Shown: piece after piece, positions 41,110 to 52,417 of the stretch
Layout of the letters: each line of letters opens with the position of its first letter
How positions within the stretch are numbered: the stretch's first letter is position 1
Assembly: GCA_033398695.1 (NCBI GenBank)
Contig: CM065818.1
Span: 52,546,001 to 52,610,000, forward strand
Origin: Orobanche coerulescens
Lineage: Eukaryota > Streptophyta > Magnoliopsida > Lamiales > Orobanchaceae
DNA: 64,000 nucleotides
Direction of reading: 5' to 3'
Notes under the pieces: model-generated
What the model was told of the DNA's origin: nothing
The model's database searches: none
The model's input: the letters and a program-made list of their open reading frames with translations, nothing else
Position numbers and translations under genes: made by a program

Positions 41110-43725
41110 ATGTCCGATCACTCGGGGACTGATTCGGCGATGCCTTCCTTGTTGAACAGTGTTCCCCCTAGTTCCGGAGGTCAGCAGGACCAGTCTGCTA
41201 GCTCCGGTAATGCTCATGAGAATGTTGGAGTGGCCAACATTTTACAGCAGGTAGCGAACCAGATGACGCTACTGACTCGGGCCGTTCTGGTCGGCCATGC
41301 TAATGCCAACCCGGTTCCGCCTACTTGGTCCGGCAATGATAAGCTACTTCAGGACGTGATTCGTATGTGTCCTCCGCAGTTTGATGGTGCTTCCGACCCT
41401 TCTGGTTGGGAGAATTGGCTGTTCGAGATGGAGAAAGTGTTTGAGGCTGCTAATTGCTCCGAGGAGAGGAAAGTACCCATTGCTCAGTACTTCCTTGCCA
41501 AGGAGGCAGCGACGTGGTGGCAAGCGGTGAAACTGCGTGACCGGGCAGCTACGTGGGCAGAGTTCCGGGATCTGATGGAAGACGAATTCTGTCCGTGGCC
41601 AGTGAAAGAGGGGAGGATCCGAGCCTTCTTTGAGGCTAAACCCCAAGATGTTCCTATATCTCAAGCTATCAAAGACTACAATCAACAGTTACATTACGTG
41701 GGAAACCAAGTCCGCGATGAGCTTGATAAGATCCGCCACTTTGACATGCGGATGAAACCGAGTGTGCGCCACTACATGTCTGGTATGGGGTGCACGACTT
41801 TGAAGGAATATCAGAATAAAGCGATGGCTTACGAGATGTCGTTTTCCGCGACAGAGACGGCAGCTGAAGGAAAGAAGCAGAAGACCTCCGGTCAGTTTTC
41901 GGGAGGCAAGTCAGGAGGGTATCCGAAGGCTCAGTCTGGTTCGCGAGTCTTCGGGAGTCAGTCGCCATCAGTTGGTCGAGGAAACGGTTCTAGGTCTGCT
42001 CCTGCTGGTTCCGTTCGTGGTCCTACGTGCTTCAACTGCAATCGTCCGGGACACATGATGAGTGAGTGTGATAGGCCTCCGATTCAGTGTCTTGCTTGTG
42101 GTCATATGGGTCATCGTGCTAAGTTTTGTACGGATGCAGCTCGGGCTTCAGTTACTCAGATATCAGACCCAGCCGCGGGAGAGCCGAGTGTGAATCAGGC
42201 ACCGACAGTTCCTCATCCGCAGCAGAGTTTTGGTAGAGGTCGAGGTCGTGGTCAGACTTCTAGAGGGGGAGCTTCTAGTGCGGGGTCTGTTCCGCCCCGA
42301 GTGTATGAGATGAGACGAGCAGGAGATCCCGATGCGACGGTGGCTACAGGTACCGTCCACATCCTTGATCACCCTGTTTCCGTATTGTTCGATTCTGGTG
42401 CTACGCATTCTTTTATATCTATGGATTGTGCGCGTCGTCTGCATGTTGATTGCTTGGTTGCGTGTGAACCATTTGTTGTTAAACTGCCTAGTGGGGATAA
42501 CATCGTGGGGGATCGCGAGATTAGAGATTTTTCTGTGAGTATCGCGGGGAGGGATTGGCCTTGTAATCTGATTGTGGTAGATATTAGAGATGAGGATTTG
42601 ATTTTTGGTGAGAATTGGCTGGACCGTCATGGGGGGATCATGAATTATAGAACGAGAACCGTTTCGATGTTAGCTTCTGACGGTACCGAGCATTCCTTTG
42701 TGGGACGTAAGCGGAGTAGCCAGAGATTACTGATCAGCGCCTTGAGGGCGGTGAGACTCATTCGAGGAGGTTGCACGGGCTATTGGTGTTACACTTTGAG
42801 ATCGGAAGAAGGGGGAGTCGAGCTCTCGTCTATTCAGGTAGTGTGTGAGTATCCTGATGTTTTTCCAGACGAGTTGCCGGGTTTGCCGCCGGATCGAGAA
42901 GTTAAGTTTACCGTCGATTTAGAGCCGGGTGCAGCACTGATTTCTAAGACGCCATACCGGATGGCGCCAGCCGAGATGCTTGAGTTGAAGAAACAGTTGG
43001 AAGAGTTGCTAGACATGGGATATATTCGACCGAGCGCTTCGCCTTGGGGCGCACCGGTCTTATTCGTAAAGAAGAAGGATGGGTCACTTCGTTTGTGTAT
43101 CGACTACCGAGAGTTGAACAAAGTGACCATCAAAAACAAGTATCCGCTCCCGAGGATTGATGAATTGTTTGATCAGTTGCAAGGGGCAACCGTGTTTTCG
43201 AAGATTGATTTGAGATCGGGGTATTATCAGCTCCGAGTGAAGGATACCGATATTCCGAAGACGGCCTTTCGGACGAGATACGGTCACTACGAGTTTGTGG
43301 TTATGCCTTTTGGGCTAACCAACCCACCAGCCGTGTTCATGCAGCTTATGAACAAAGTCTTTATCGAGTACCTCGATAAGTGTGTATTCGTTTTTATCGA
43401 CGACATCCTGATTTACTCGAGGAGCGAGGAGGAGCACGCCCGTCATTTGCGTATCGTTCTAGATATTTTGAGAACTCAGCATCTTTTTGCGAAGTTCTCA
43501 AAGTGCGAGTTTTGGTTACGGGAGGTTATGTTTCTCGGTCATGTGATCTCGGCCGAGGGTGTTCGTGTGGACCCACATAAGGTAGAGGCAGTGTTGGATT
43601 GGGCGCCGCCCAAGAACGTGAAGGAGGTCCGCAGTTTTCTGGGATTAGCCGGGTATTACCGTAGATTCGTCGAGGGGTTCTCTAAGCTCGCTCGACCGCT
43701 GACTCAGTTGTTACAGAAGTCATAG
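41110..43725 (+). pseudogene. gag-pol: Gypsy gag-protease-RT, family B (871 codons)
   Basis: Gag domain at residues about 80-240 ([20 protein letters not shown], then [19 protein letters not shown]). CCHC knuckles are at about 307-320 ([14 protein letters not shown]) and 327-340 ([14 protein letters not shown]). Protease has [10 protein letters not shown] with its Asp near residue 428. RT follows with FIDDILIYS near residues 762-770 and ends in the [15 protein letters not shown] region. The frame stops at TAG 43723-43725, where the other copies have CAA or AAG. A second (GR)n stretch lies between the knuckles and the protease. ATG 41110 is the first Met of the long frame, though the RG-rich stretch upstream is in frame. 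Confidence 0.95.
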
Positions 43726-45733
43726 AAGTTTGTGTGGACCGATGAGTGGCAGAATAGTTTTGAGGAGTTGAAGAAGCGGTTGACGACCGCTCCCGTTTTG
43801 GCTTTATCGAGTGGTAATGATGGATTCTCAGTTTATAGTGATGCTTCGGGCCAAGGGCTCGGATGCGTACTTATGCAGCACGGGAGGACGATTGCCTATG
43901 CTTCCCGTCAGCTGAAACCATACGAGCTGAATTACCCTACGCACGATCTTGAGTTGGCCGCAATTGTATTTGCGTTGAAAATCTGGCGTCATTACTTGTA
44001 TGGCTCGTCGTGTCAGATTTTCACCGATCACAAGAGCCTGAAGTACATTTTCACGCAGAAGGAGCTTAATATGAGACAGAGGAGATGGTTGGAATTGATT
44101 AAGGATTATGATCTCGAGATCCTTTATCATCCGGGCAAGGCTAATGTGGTAGCAGATGCCTTGAGCCGGAAAGCGGTATCGCTTCGGGCGCTTGAGCTAC
44201 TTACGGCCCAGTCGGGACTTCAGCGAGAGTTCACGAGGTTGAGTATTGAGGTTGTACTGCCAGAGAGTTCCGAGCAGTTGCGTACTCTTGAGATTACTTC
44301 ATCCCTAGTCGAGGACATTAAGTCGGGACAGTTAGAGGACCCGATGTTCATTCAGCTTCGAGAGAGTGTAGGGAAGGGGAAAGCCCCGGGATTCGTTATT
44401 CATGAGGACGGTGTGTTGAGATTCCGAGGTCGGTTGTGTGTTCCGAACGACTCGGAATTGAGACAGAGCATTATGCGAGAGGCTCATGCGTCACCTTACT
44501 CGGTCCATCCGGGCTCGAGTAAAATGTATAAAGATCTGAGGAAGAATTTCTGGTGGAACGACATGAAGAAGGAGGTAGTTCAGTTTGTAGCTAAGTGTTT
44601 GACTTGTCAGCAAGTCAAGATTGAGCATCAGCGGCCAGCCGGATTATTGAAGCCACTTCCCGTCCGGAATGGAAGTGGGAGGACATCTCTATGGATTTTG
44701 TCACGAGTTTACCGAGGACGAAGACTGGTATGAATATGGTAGGGGTGATTGTAGACCGACTGACTAAGTCGGCACATTTTCTCGGCATCAAGGATACTTG
44801 GGGTCCAGAAAAGTTGGCTCGTATTTTTATCACTCAGATAGTGAGGCTTCATGGTACGCCGAGGACCATTATTTCAGACAGAGATGGCCGATTTGTATCG
44901 CATTTTTGGCAGGCGGTGCATAAGGCATTGGGGACTCAGCTACGTTTGAGCACTTCGTTCCATCCCTGCATCGATGGGCGATCGAACGTACCATTCAGAC
45001 GTTCGAGGATTTGTTGCGCGCGTGTGCGTTAGACTGGAGTAGTAACTGGGAGGATCATTTGGCCTTGATTGAGTTTACTTATAATAATAGCTGGCACGCG
45101 TCGATTAAGATGGCACCGTATGAGGCACTTTATGGCCGACGTTGCCGATCACCGATATGTTGGGATGAGCCGTCCGATTTGGTTGGCACTGAGCCGGACC
45201 TTGTGGTGGAGACGAGGGAGAAAGTCGAATTGATTAGAAAGAGGATGTTGGCTGCTCAGAGTCGACAAAAGTCTTATGCGGATGTTAGGCATAGACCTTT
45301 GGAGTTTGAGGTGGGAGATCATGTTCTGTTGAGAGTGTCTCCGACGAAGGGAGTTTTCCGTTTTGGGAAGAAGGGGAAACTCAGCCCGAGATATATTGGA
45401 CCTTTCGAGGTGTTGGAGAGAGTCGGTGAGTTAGCGTACCATTTGGCTTTACCTCCGTCGCTGAGTCATGTACATAGCGTATTTCACGTTTCCCAGTTGA
45501 GGAAGTACGTTCCGGACCCGTCCCACATTATTGACTTTGGGAACGTGGAGATCGAGAAGGATGTTACGTTTGAAGAGAGGCCCGTCATAATTTTGGAGCG
45601 TCGTGACAAGCAGTTAAGGCACAAAACCATTCCTTTGGTTAAGGTGCAATGGTCGAGGCACGGAGTAGAAGAAGCGACGTGGGAGCTAGAGGAGGATATG
45701 CGTTCGAGATACCCCGAGATTTTTGATTCTTAA
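43726..45733 (+). pseudogene. pol: Gypsy RNase H, integrase, chromodomain, family B
   Basis: In the same frame as the upstream ORF until a one-base loss near 44663. RNase H is intact: [32 protein letters not shown]. Integrase has the HHCC elements ([18 protein letters not shown]) and [12 protein letters not shown], but the region of the catalytic Glu is garbled and shifted again near 44975-44995. The last frame (to TAA 45731-45733) carries [20 protein letters not shown] and the chromodomain [13 protein letters not shown], which in chromoviruses guides integration to modified histones. Confidence 0.93.
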
Positions 45734-45750
45734 GTTTCGGGACGAAACTT

Positions 45751-45768
45751 TATTTTAGAGGGGGAGAA
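45751..45768 (+). other. Polypurine tract, family B
   Basis: TATTTTAGAGGGGGAGAA immediately precedes the 3' LTR. Confidence 0.8.
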
Positions 45769-47820
45769 TGTAATATCCGTAATTTTTCCATTTTTAGCAG
45801 TTCCCATTTTTGGTGTATGTCTATTTTTATTGACTCGCTTGTAACCGTTTCGGTATTTCGAATCTACTTTGTTCTTGGAGTTTTTCCATTTGGACGAGTT
45901 TTGATGATATTTTCACGTAATTTCATTTTATGACATGTTTTGCCGTATGAACGTTCGATTCTTGTAAAACTCGTTCGTTTTCGTTGTTTCTTGGTTTTTA
46001 CAAGTTCGTATGGTTGAGTTGGTCATGTGGAGACTTTCGGTTTGTAAATCCGACGTCGTTTCGTGATTTTCGGGCACTTGGGCTATTTTTGTAATTTCCT
46101 AATAGTTTAGGGAATCTTAGTTTCGTTGTCGCATTACGGACCCTCCGGTGGTCGGAATTGTATTTTCTTTCAGCGCTTAGCTCCGTCGCCTTGTATGCTT
46201 CGCGTCTATGTTCGTGGATTACGGTCTCGTAAATGCGTTTCATGTTTTATACCCTCGGCAGACTTACTGCTGGTGTGACATCAGCGATCTTTGAGCTGGC
46301 ATGTAGGTAGCGCACGCTACCCTGGTCCCTTGCGTGCGCTACCGATAAGCAGTTAGCGTACGCTAACCCCCTATTGTTAGCGTACGCTAACGAATGGTGG
46401 CAGTAGCCACTGGACTGTCGCGGCCCCGTTAGCGCACGCTACATATGGTAGTTAGCGTGCGCTAACTTCACAGTATAAAAGCCTAGCGGGCAGTTTTCAG
46501 AGCAACAGTTTTATTCTTTTCCCTTCGTTTCTTCGACGTGCGACTTCAGAGGCGATTTCCATCGGTCCTGATTCGAGTTCTCTTCATATTCCATCACTGT
46601 AGAGTCGTGCTAACATATAATCATCAGCATAATCGTCATCCATCATCCGAAATCGAGGTATTTTCGTCTAGAACCCTAACTCGTCAAATTTGGGGGTTTT
46701 TCGGGATTTTAGTGACTAGTTCCGAATTGTTCAATTATGTTACGATATTCTTCACCAATTGTGATTATGGAGTGATTCCAAATCCAATTTCCTTGATTTT
46801 AATCCGCGAATTATCAATACAGGGAGATTTTGCGTAAACCCTCGCCCGTATCAATGGATCGTCCATTGTCGTATTATGTAATCGGGATTATGGGTGTTTT
46901 CCACTAGAGTATTGTTGTCCGTTGGGACTGAACTGTGTTGATCCTTCGTATAGGAACCGTCGTTTTCCACCCGGACCGTTCGTAGTCGCGTTTCACTTCC
47001 GTTTCTTCAAGAATGTCTCAAAGGCAAGTACTTTACATTTCTTTACATGTTCTAGTATTTGAATTATGGCTGTATCATGGTTGTTGTGGATGGTTATGTG
47101 TATGTTCACCTAGGGACGGTCCGACGGGGCCTCTAGGGATACGTATTGCCGTGAGTGTGCGTATCGCGAACTGTGGTTAGCCACCCAGGGATGTCCGACG
47201 GGGCTCTGCGGGGTACGGTGGCCGTGAGTCTCGTATCAACGGTTAACTTTGAATTGTGATTTGTTGGAGATAATGTGTTTTGTGATTGTACATCATGAAT
47301 ATTTTGGAATATAAAAATGTTTTCTAAACTGACTTTTTGGCACATATATTCATTTGATTAGAATGTAGTTCAAATGGATTATACTTGCACTAGCAGTTGT
47401 CGCTAACCCCTTAAATGGGGGAAATACTTTTTGTATTTCAGGTATTGATCGTGGGGACAAGCGAGTACCCGAGGCGTATGAGGATGATGGGCAAGCATGA
47501 TATTGTCCAGGAGTTGATTATTGGTGTCTTGTCAGTCAAAATTATTATTGATGTCTGATTTTGGGATTCTGTATTATAAAATTGGTTTAAGTACTCGAGT
47601 ACTTCCAATTTGAATTTGTTAATGTTGTGTTCCCATTTTGGGAAAATGGATTTGATGTCAGAATTTTATTTGTCGGTTATAGTCTTTTATTTAACTTGTC
47701 GTTTTATTTATGATGGTTTGTCGTTGTCGTATGTCATGTTTTGGTACGTTAGCCTGGTGGATTCCACAGTGTGGGTTCCACGGCGCTGTAATATGCCCTG
47801 AACGTCTTGGAGGTGTTACA
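45769..47820 (+). repeat. 3' LTR of family B element
   Basis: It matches the 5' LTR in order: palindromes 46308-46466, TATAAAAG 46474-46481, GAG/GTATTT 46658, AAG/GCAAGT 47024, hairpin 47407-47420. It keeps GTTAGCGTGCGCTAAC (about 46451) where the 5' LTR has the decayed GTTATCATGCGCTAAC. Confidence 0.95.
46308..46466 (+). promoter_or_regulatory. TAGCGTACGCTA-type palindrome cluster (family B 3' LTR)
   Basis: GTAGCGCACGCTAC, GCGTGCGCTACC, two GTTAGCGTACGCTAAC, GTTAGCGCACGCTAC and GTTAGCGTGCGCTAAC. They end about eight bases before the TATA box. Confidence 0.75.
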
Positions 47821-48133
47821 GGTGATCGTCATCCCGTTTATTTCTCCAGCGCGTGGCAAGTAGAGGCGTTGTAATTTCGACGTTGGACCATTCAAGTGCT
47901 TGGAGTGCTTTGGATCGTAGGGAAATTCATCTAAAGCTTGGGGAATAGCTCAAGAGAAGGAATCCATTTAATCAATGGACTACATGGGTGAGTTTCTCAT
48001 ATCTCTTGTGATTTCGTTAATATATTCGTATATATGTAGCTCGATCGATCCTTATAGGGATTGAGATCGAATTAATTTTCGTTTTACCGCTTTTGCTGGG
48101 CCTTCGTTTTACGCAACGAATCCCAACAGTTAC

Positions 48134-48914
48134 GGCCATAAATAGAGCTTGTATTTAAGGCAGCGGCCACTCCTGTTTTGAGACAAATTTTGTCATTTCT
48201 TTCCTCACGCGATGGGCAGAGTCTTGAGGTGATTCCAGGGCGATTCTTCACGGGAATTCATTAATATTTCATCCTAAAACATTATCATCAAGGTCTTGGT
48301 GTGGATTAACAACATCAAATCATCCTTTTCCTCCGAATCAAGGTATAATTCTCAGAACCCTAGTTTTGATAAATTTGGGGGCTTGTCTTGATTTCGTGAT
48401 TTTAACCCGAGATTATTGGTTCTATTGTTGTTACCTAGTCTTGTTGATCTTAATCCATGGTTTGAATTCCGTTTTTCGTTAATTTACGGTTCGATTCATG
48501 TTCTTGGTTATTTTGGGGGGAACCCTTGAACTTCCATCGTTTGATCCTGTAATTAAGTGGCTTTGGGTCGTGCTATGGAATTCATTTTCATTGTTGTTAT
48601 TGTCGTCGTAGTTTATTATCGCGGGTTGTCATTCGGCAGAGTCAGCAGGTTCGTAGTCGGTTCGTGTCGCCTCACTTCAATCGATTCTCCGTGGTTATCA
48701 TTACTTGAGGCAAGTACTTTGTTTATACATTTCATGTTTAGTGGATATGATGATTGGTGATTGTCTTGGTGTGTTTGTTTGGTTGTTTGAATTAAACTTT
48801 CAAAAGATTTGGTTTAGCCTCGTTAAAGGCTCTCTTTCAAAACCCGTGTGTATTTTGTGATTGGTGTGTTTCGTAAATGATTAAGTGAATCCTACAGATA
48901 TGTTTGGTGTTGAT
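48134..48914 (+). repeat. Gypsy family C LTR, segment 2
   Basis: Resumes in the palindrome region (GGCCATAAATAGAG) after the X solo LTR. It contains a donor-like AAG/GTATAA (48344) and GAG/GCAAGT (48710). It is interrupted at 48915 by the copia E element. The short frame at 48557-48760 is not recognisable as a protein. Confidence 0.7.
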
Positions 48915-49229
48915 TGTTGGAGCGATATTGGTCAGTATCGCCGTTTGGAGATAGAATTACAGAACTCCTTCGCGTAGTGCTTCAGGTGTAGCTTGCGCTA
49001 TCTTCATCAGGTAAGACCTTCAGGTATCTTTGTAACTCGTCTGATCTGCAGGTAACCTCGTTAGCGTGCGCTAACTTTGATTACTAGCGTGCGCTAGCTT
49101 TGCAGTTTGTGCGACTTTTTGCGTCTTCGACTTCTTCATTGTTTTGTTTTTTCTTTGTTGTTTTCCTTTATTTAACAACTTAATCATCAAAACTCTAATA
49201 ATGAATATTTGGAATAAAATTTTCCAACA
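48915..49229 (-). repeat. 3' LTR of gag-only family E element
   Basis: On the plus strand it reads TGTTGGAGCGATATTGG to TTTTCCAACA. It contains GTTAGCGTGCGCTAAC and CTAGCGTGCGCTAGC (about 49060-49096). Compared with the 1,062-base LTR at 53987 it lacks about 750 bases of the middle. Confidence 0.82.
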
Positions 49230-49790
49230 ATCTCCCCCTTTTTGATGATTGCAAAACAATACTTTGAATTGGATAAAACCTGTAAAATAAAATATATATT
49301 TGTACGAATCAAAGTTTTCAGCTTTGATCATTTCGTTAGTTTCTCTCATCTTTTCTTTTTCTCCTTTTTGACTACTTTTTTTTATTTTTCAACTTCGTCT
49401 TTTCGTTTTCAACTTCTCCGTTTATTCATTTTCGAATTTTCTCCTTTTCATTTTTCTCTCCCACTTTTTACTTTTTATTTTTCTCGTCATTCTTCCATGA
49501 CGCTTTTTATCCTATTCAACTATCTTCTCCCCTTTTTTGTTATTATCAAAAAGTGTAAATCAAAGGATACCAATTTATCATAAAATATGATATGATGAAA
49601 TGTGCTGAAAAAGGGTAAAACTCCCCCTGACAAAAATCTCCCCCCTTTAAAAAATACTCCCCCTGAGTAAAATATCGGTTTGATGAAAATTAATTTTTGT
49701 TTTTGCGGATCCAACCGATAGTTGGTTTTTCTTTTGAGACATAGACGATATTCAGAATAAAAGTTCCTTTTGGAATCCAAATCTTTTTTG
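49230..49790 (-). other. 3' untranslated interior of family E with PPT and repeated G-rich purine runs
   Basis: On the minus strand the PPT reads AAAAAGGGGGAGAT next to the LTR at 49230. Three more runs of the same kind lie at about 49620-49668 (AGGGGGAGT and a longer G6 run). The stretch between is purine-rich on the minus strand and has no coding content. Confidence 0.6.
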
Positions 49791-49793
49791 TTT

Positions 49794-51182
49794 TTATCGT
49801 CCGTCCTGGGCTTTTGCAACTCGTATTTTAAAATTTAAGGATTTGTTTTTGAAATGTGGTTTGAATCCTAACCCCTGTTTGTTCAATGTAAATTTTTGAA
49901 CCGAGAGCATTTGTTCAAATTTTTTGTTTCCACACGAAAATTTCTTCGTTAAATTTTTAAGCTCGGTTTGAACTTTCAAGAGATCATCCTTTAAAATATT
50001 TTCATTTTCAACGCATTGAGAATGATCGGTTTCGATAAATTTCCCTTTTTCAAGAATTTTGGAAATTTCTTTTTCCAATAATTTGTTTTTAGCTTGGAGG
50101 GATTTGATTTCACTTAAAGCATTTTGATAATCCGTATGCAATAATTCAAATGCCTCAAATAACTCATCTTGAGATGATGTATTAACCTGGCTTTCGACGT
50201 TGCTTTCGTCGAATGTACTTCTTGCCATAAGTGCGAGGTTATTTTGATTGATGAAATCTTCATCCTCGTCTTCGTCACTCCACGTGGCAATTAGAACTTC
50301 CTTCTTTTGATTTGCTCGGAAATTCTTCGCGAAGTGGCCTGGTTTACCACAGACTCGACAGTTGTTGTCGAATTTCTTCATTCCGCCTGAGATGTCTTTC
50401 TTTCTCCGGTTTAATAAGTTTTGGAACTTATTAATATTCTTGGCATAATATGCCGATTCTTCGTCACTTTCGTCCACCGGGATGTCTTCTTTATTTCTCG
50501 ATATATTAGCCTTCATGGGTATCGTTATTTCCTTCGGCTTCAGTTTGTCATTCCGAGATTTTAGAACAATCTCATAGTTTATAAGTGAACCAACGAGGGC
50601 TCTAAAATCGAGCGTATTGAGATCATTAGATTACATGATCGCCGTCACGGTGCCGTCCCATTCAGAAGGTAGTGATCTTAAGATTTTCTTGACTTTCTCA
50701 TTACTTGATAATGGTTTACCAAAACAAGGTAATCCATTAGAAATGAGCGAAAAATGGTCGAGCATGTTCGTGATGGATTCTTCACTTTTCATCATAAATA
50801 GCTTGTATTCATGTAGAAGCATATTTATTTTCATCTCCTTGACTTGAGACGTTCCTTCATGAGTGACTTCCAACATTTTCCATATCTCTTTGCGCTATCA
50901 CAAGAAGATATCCGGATTTAATGCACAATATAATAATTACGTAACTTTGCAATTATAGTGATCATTTTTTCAATCGGAATCGTCGTACACTTCGAAAGAT
51001 TTAAGCTTACCTTCGGATTTGATTCGAATTTTTGGACCAAGACTTATCACTTTCCAAAGCTCGATGTCATAAGCTCGGATAAATATTGACATCTTCTTCT
51101 TCCATGTCATGAAGTTCGATCCATTGAAGAATGGAGGTCGGTTTAGCGCAAGACCTTCGACTGGGGCAAGTTGAACTGCCAT
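49794..51182 (-). pseudogene. gag: Copia gag, family E (gag-only element)
   Basis: ATG is at 51182. The three open pieces (51182-50970, 50876-50631, 50516-49794) are all in one frame, so this is one gag with a few stops, including TAA at 50631-50633. Features in order: RPPFFNGSNFMTWKKKMSIF (gag N-terminus), a UBN2-type middle (HEYKLFMMKSEESITNMLDHF, then ILRSLPSEWDGTVTAIM), an acidic segment, a zinc knuckle CRVCGKPGHFAKNF whose last Cys is Phe, and a long coiled-coil-like tail (ALSEIKSLQAKNKLLEKEIS, then FSCGNKKFEQML). Confidence 0.88.
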
Positions 51183-51225
51183 TTAGATCGACTCCTCAGA
51201 TTTTAAGCCGCTTATTGGAGGTACC

Positions 51226-51237
51226 GCTCCGATACCA
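51226..51237 (-). other. Primer binding site, initiator-Met type (family E)
   Basis: On the minus strand TGGTATCGGAGC lies five bases inside the 5' LTR (ends 51243). It differs from the usual TGGTATCAGAGC at one base. Confidence 0.8.
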
Positions 51238-51242
51238 ATTCT

Positions 51243-51555
51243 TGTAGCGATATTGGTCGGTATTGTCGTTTGGAGATAGAGTTATAAAACTCTTTCGCGT
51301 TGTGCTTCAGGTGTAGCGTGCACTATAGTCATTAGGTAAGTCCTTCAGGTAGCTTCGTAACTCGTCTAACCTGCAGGTAACCTCGTTAGCATGCGCTAAC
51401 TTTGATTACTAGCGTGCGCTAGCTTTGCAGTTTGTGCGACTTTTTGCATCTTCGACTTCTTCGTTGTTTTGTTTGCTTCTTTGTTGTTTTCCTTTGTTTA
51501 ACAACTTAATCATCAAAACTCTAATAATGAATATTTCGAATAAAATATTCTAACA
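51243..51555 (-). repeat. 5' LTR of gag-only family E element
   Basis: 313 bases, with the same deletion as the other LTR, so the shortened form was present when the element was copied. Carries GTTAGCATGCGCTAAC and CTAGCGTGCGCTAGC (about 51384-51421). Confidence 0.82.
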
Positions 51556-52417
51556 GATGTTGCGCTTGATAATGCATGTGTACATATATTACCTTGTTTA
51601 GTGTTTGTTGCCTCTAGGTGAATTGTTTGAATATCCTTGGTGTACTATGTTATGTGTGTGAATGTGTGGACATGGGCGGGGTATACGGTGACACATGGCT
51701 TGTGATCATGTGGTCAGGATGCAACAAGGGATTGATCCAACCGTGAGAGCCTAAGAAAAACTACAGTGACACATGGCTTGTGATCATGTGGTCAGGATGC
51801 AACAAGTGATTGATCCAACCGTGAGCGCCTAAGAATACCTATGGTGACATATGGCTTGCGATCATGTGGTCAGGAGAAAACAAGTGATTGATTCAACCGT
51901 GTGATGACGTGGTATGTGATCACGGTGTTATGTATATGATTTTGGATGTGTTTTTCCAGGTCAGGTACCTTGGATATGTTACCAAGATTTCGTATCTTAG
52001 GTGGTTATGTTTTGTTGGTTTTATGTCCATCAGGGATACGCGACGTGGGATATGAACCCTGTGAATTTGCTGTTGCCTTTTATTTGAGAAAGTAAATCTT
52101 TGGGCTGTGACCCCTTTTTGGTTTTTGAAAAGAGAAGGATTGGATAATCCTAAATGGTTTTCTGTTGAAACTCCCGAGAACATTTTAAACCATTTTACAA
52201 ATTGTTCTCTTAATTTGTTATCTTTCGTATTGGGAAAGTTTTACTCAAACTCTTGCCTCAGGAATTATTTTTCGTTATGTCTGAATCTTTGAGGATTCCT
52301 GATTATTATTATTCTTGGAATATGAATTGTATGGCTCGTATTTGCACTTTGTACTTGCACGAGCAAAATAGTGGAATTTTGCTAACCCCCGAGTAATCGA
52401 GGGGTGGATGTCTATAT
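51556..52417 (+). repeat. Gypsy family C LTR, segment 3
   Basis: Resumes with GATGTTGCGC, contains 78-base tandem repeats (51688-51905) and, near its end, GCTAACCCCCGAGTAATCGAGGGG (hairpin about 52386-52404), the counterpart of the hairpins in families A, B and D. It is interrupted at 52418 by an X LTR and its end is outside the window. Confidence 0.68.
51688..51905 (+). repeat. 78-base tandem repeat, about 2.8 copies
   Basis: Units starting GTGACACATGGCTTG begin at 51688, 51766 and 51844. Each includes GATCATGTGGTCAGG and GATTGATCCAACCGTG. Confidence 0.88.

Larger units (their letters stand above)
38761..47820 (+). mobile_element. Complete gypsy chromovirus, family B (9,060 bases)
   Basis: Full-length element with LTRs of 2,053 and 2,052 bases (TGTAATATCC...GGTGTTACA) and a perfect target duplication GGTGA (38756-38760 and 47821-47825). 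By eye the LTRs differ at about 54 places (about 2.6%), so it is older than the family D element. The differences concentrate around the palindrome region. The gag-protease-RT frame of 871 codons is almost intact. Confidence 0.96.
37080..48128 (-). mobile_element. Solo LTR of family X copia, interrupted by a gypsy element
   Basis: Flanked by a perfect 5-base duplication GTTAC (37075-37079 and 48129-48133). On the minus strand it begins TGTTGGGATTCG at 48128 and ends in CTAACA at 37080. The LTR itself is 37080-38760 plus 47826-48128 (about 1,984 bases). There is no internal region, so it is a solo LTR. Gypsy family B (38761-47820) was inserted into it later. Confidence 0.9.
48915..51555 (-). 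mobile_element. Gag-only copia-type element, family E (2,641 bases, TR-GAG-like)
   Basis: Two LTRs of about 314 bases (48915-49229 and 51243-51555) enclose a minus-strand interior with PBS, a single gag frame and PPT, and no pol. This matches the terminal-repeat-with-gag class of non-autonomous elements, which must be moved by an autonomous partner. The flanks share only GAT, so the target duplication is unclear. Confidence 0.82.

Noticed and set aside
41344..42630. Minus-strand frames under the family B gag-protease region
   Set aside because: They are shadows of a plus-strand frame with recognised gag, zinc knuckle and protease motifs.
37080..48128. A full-length X copia element with long interior
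   Set aside because: The interior is wholly the family B gypsy element with its own GGTGA duplication. The X part is a solo LTR with GTTAC duplication.
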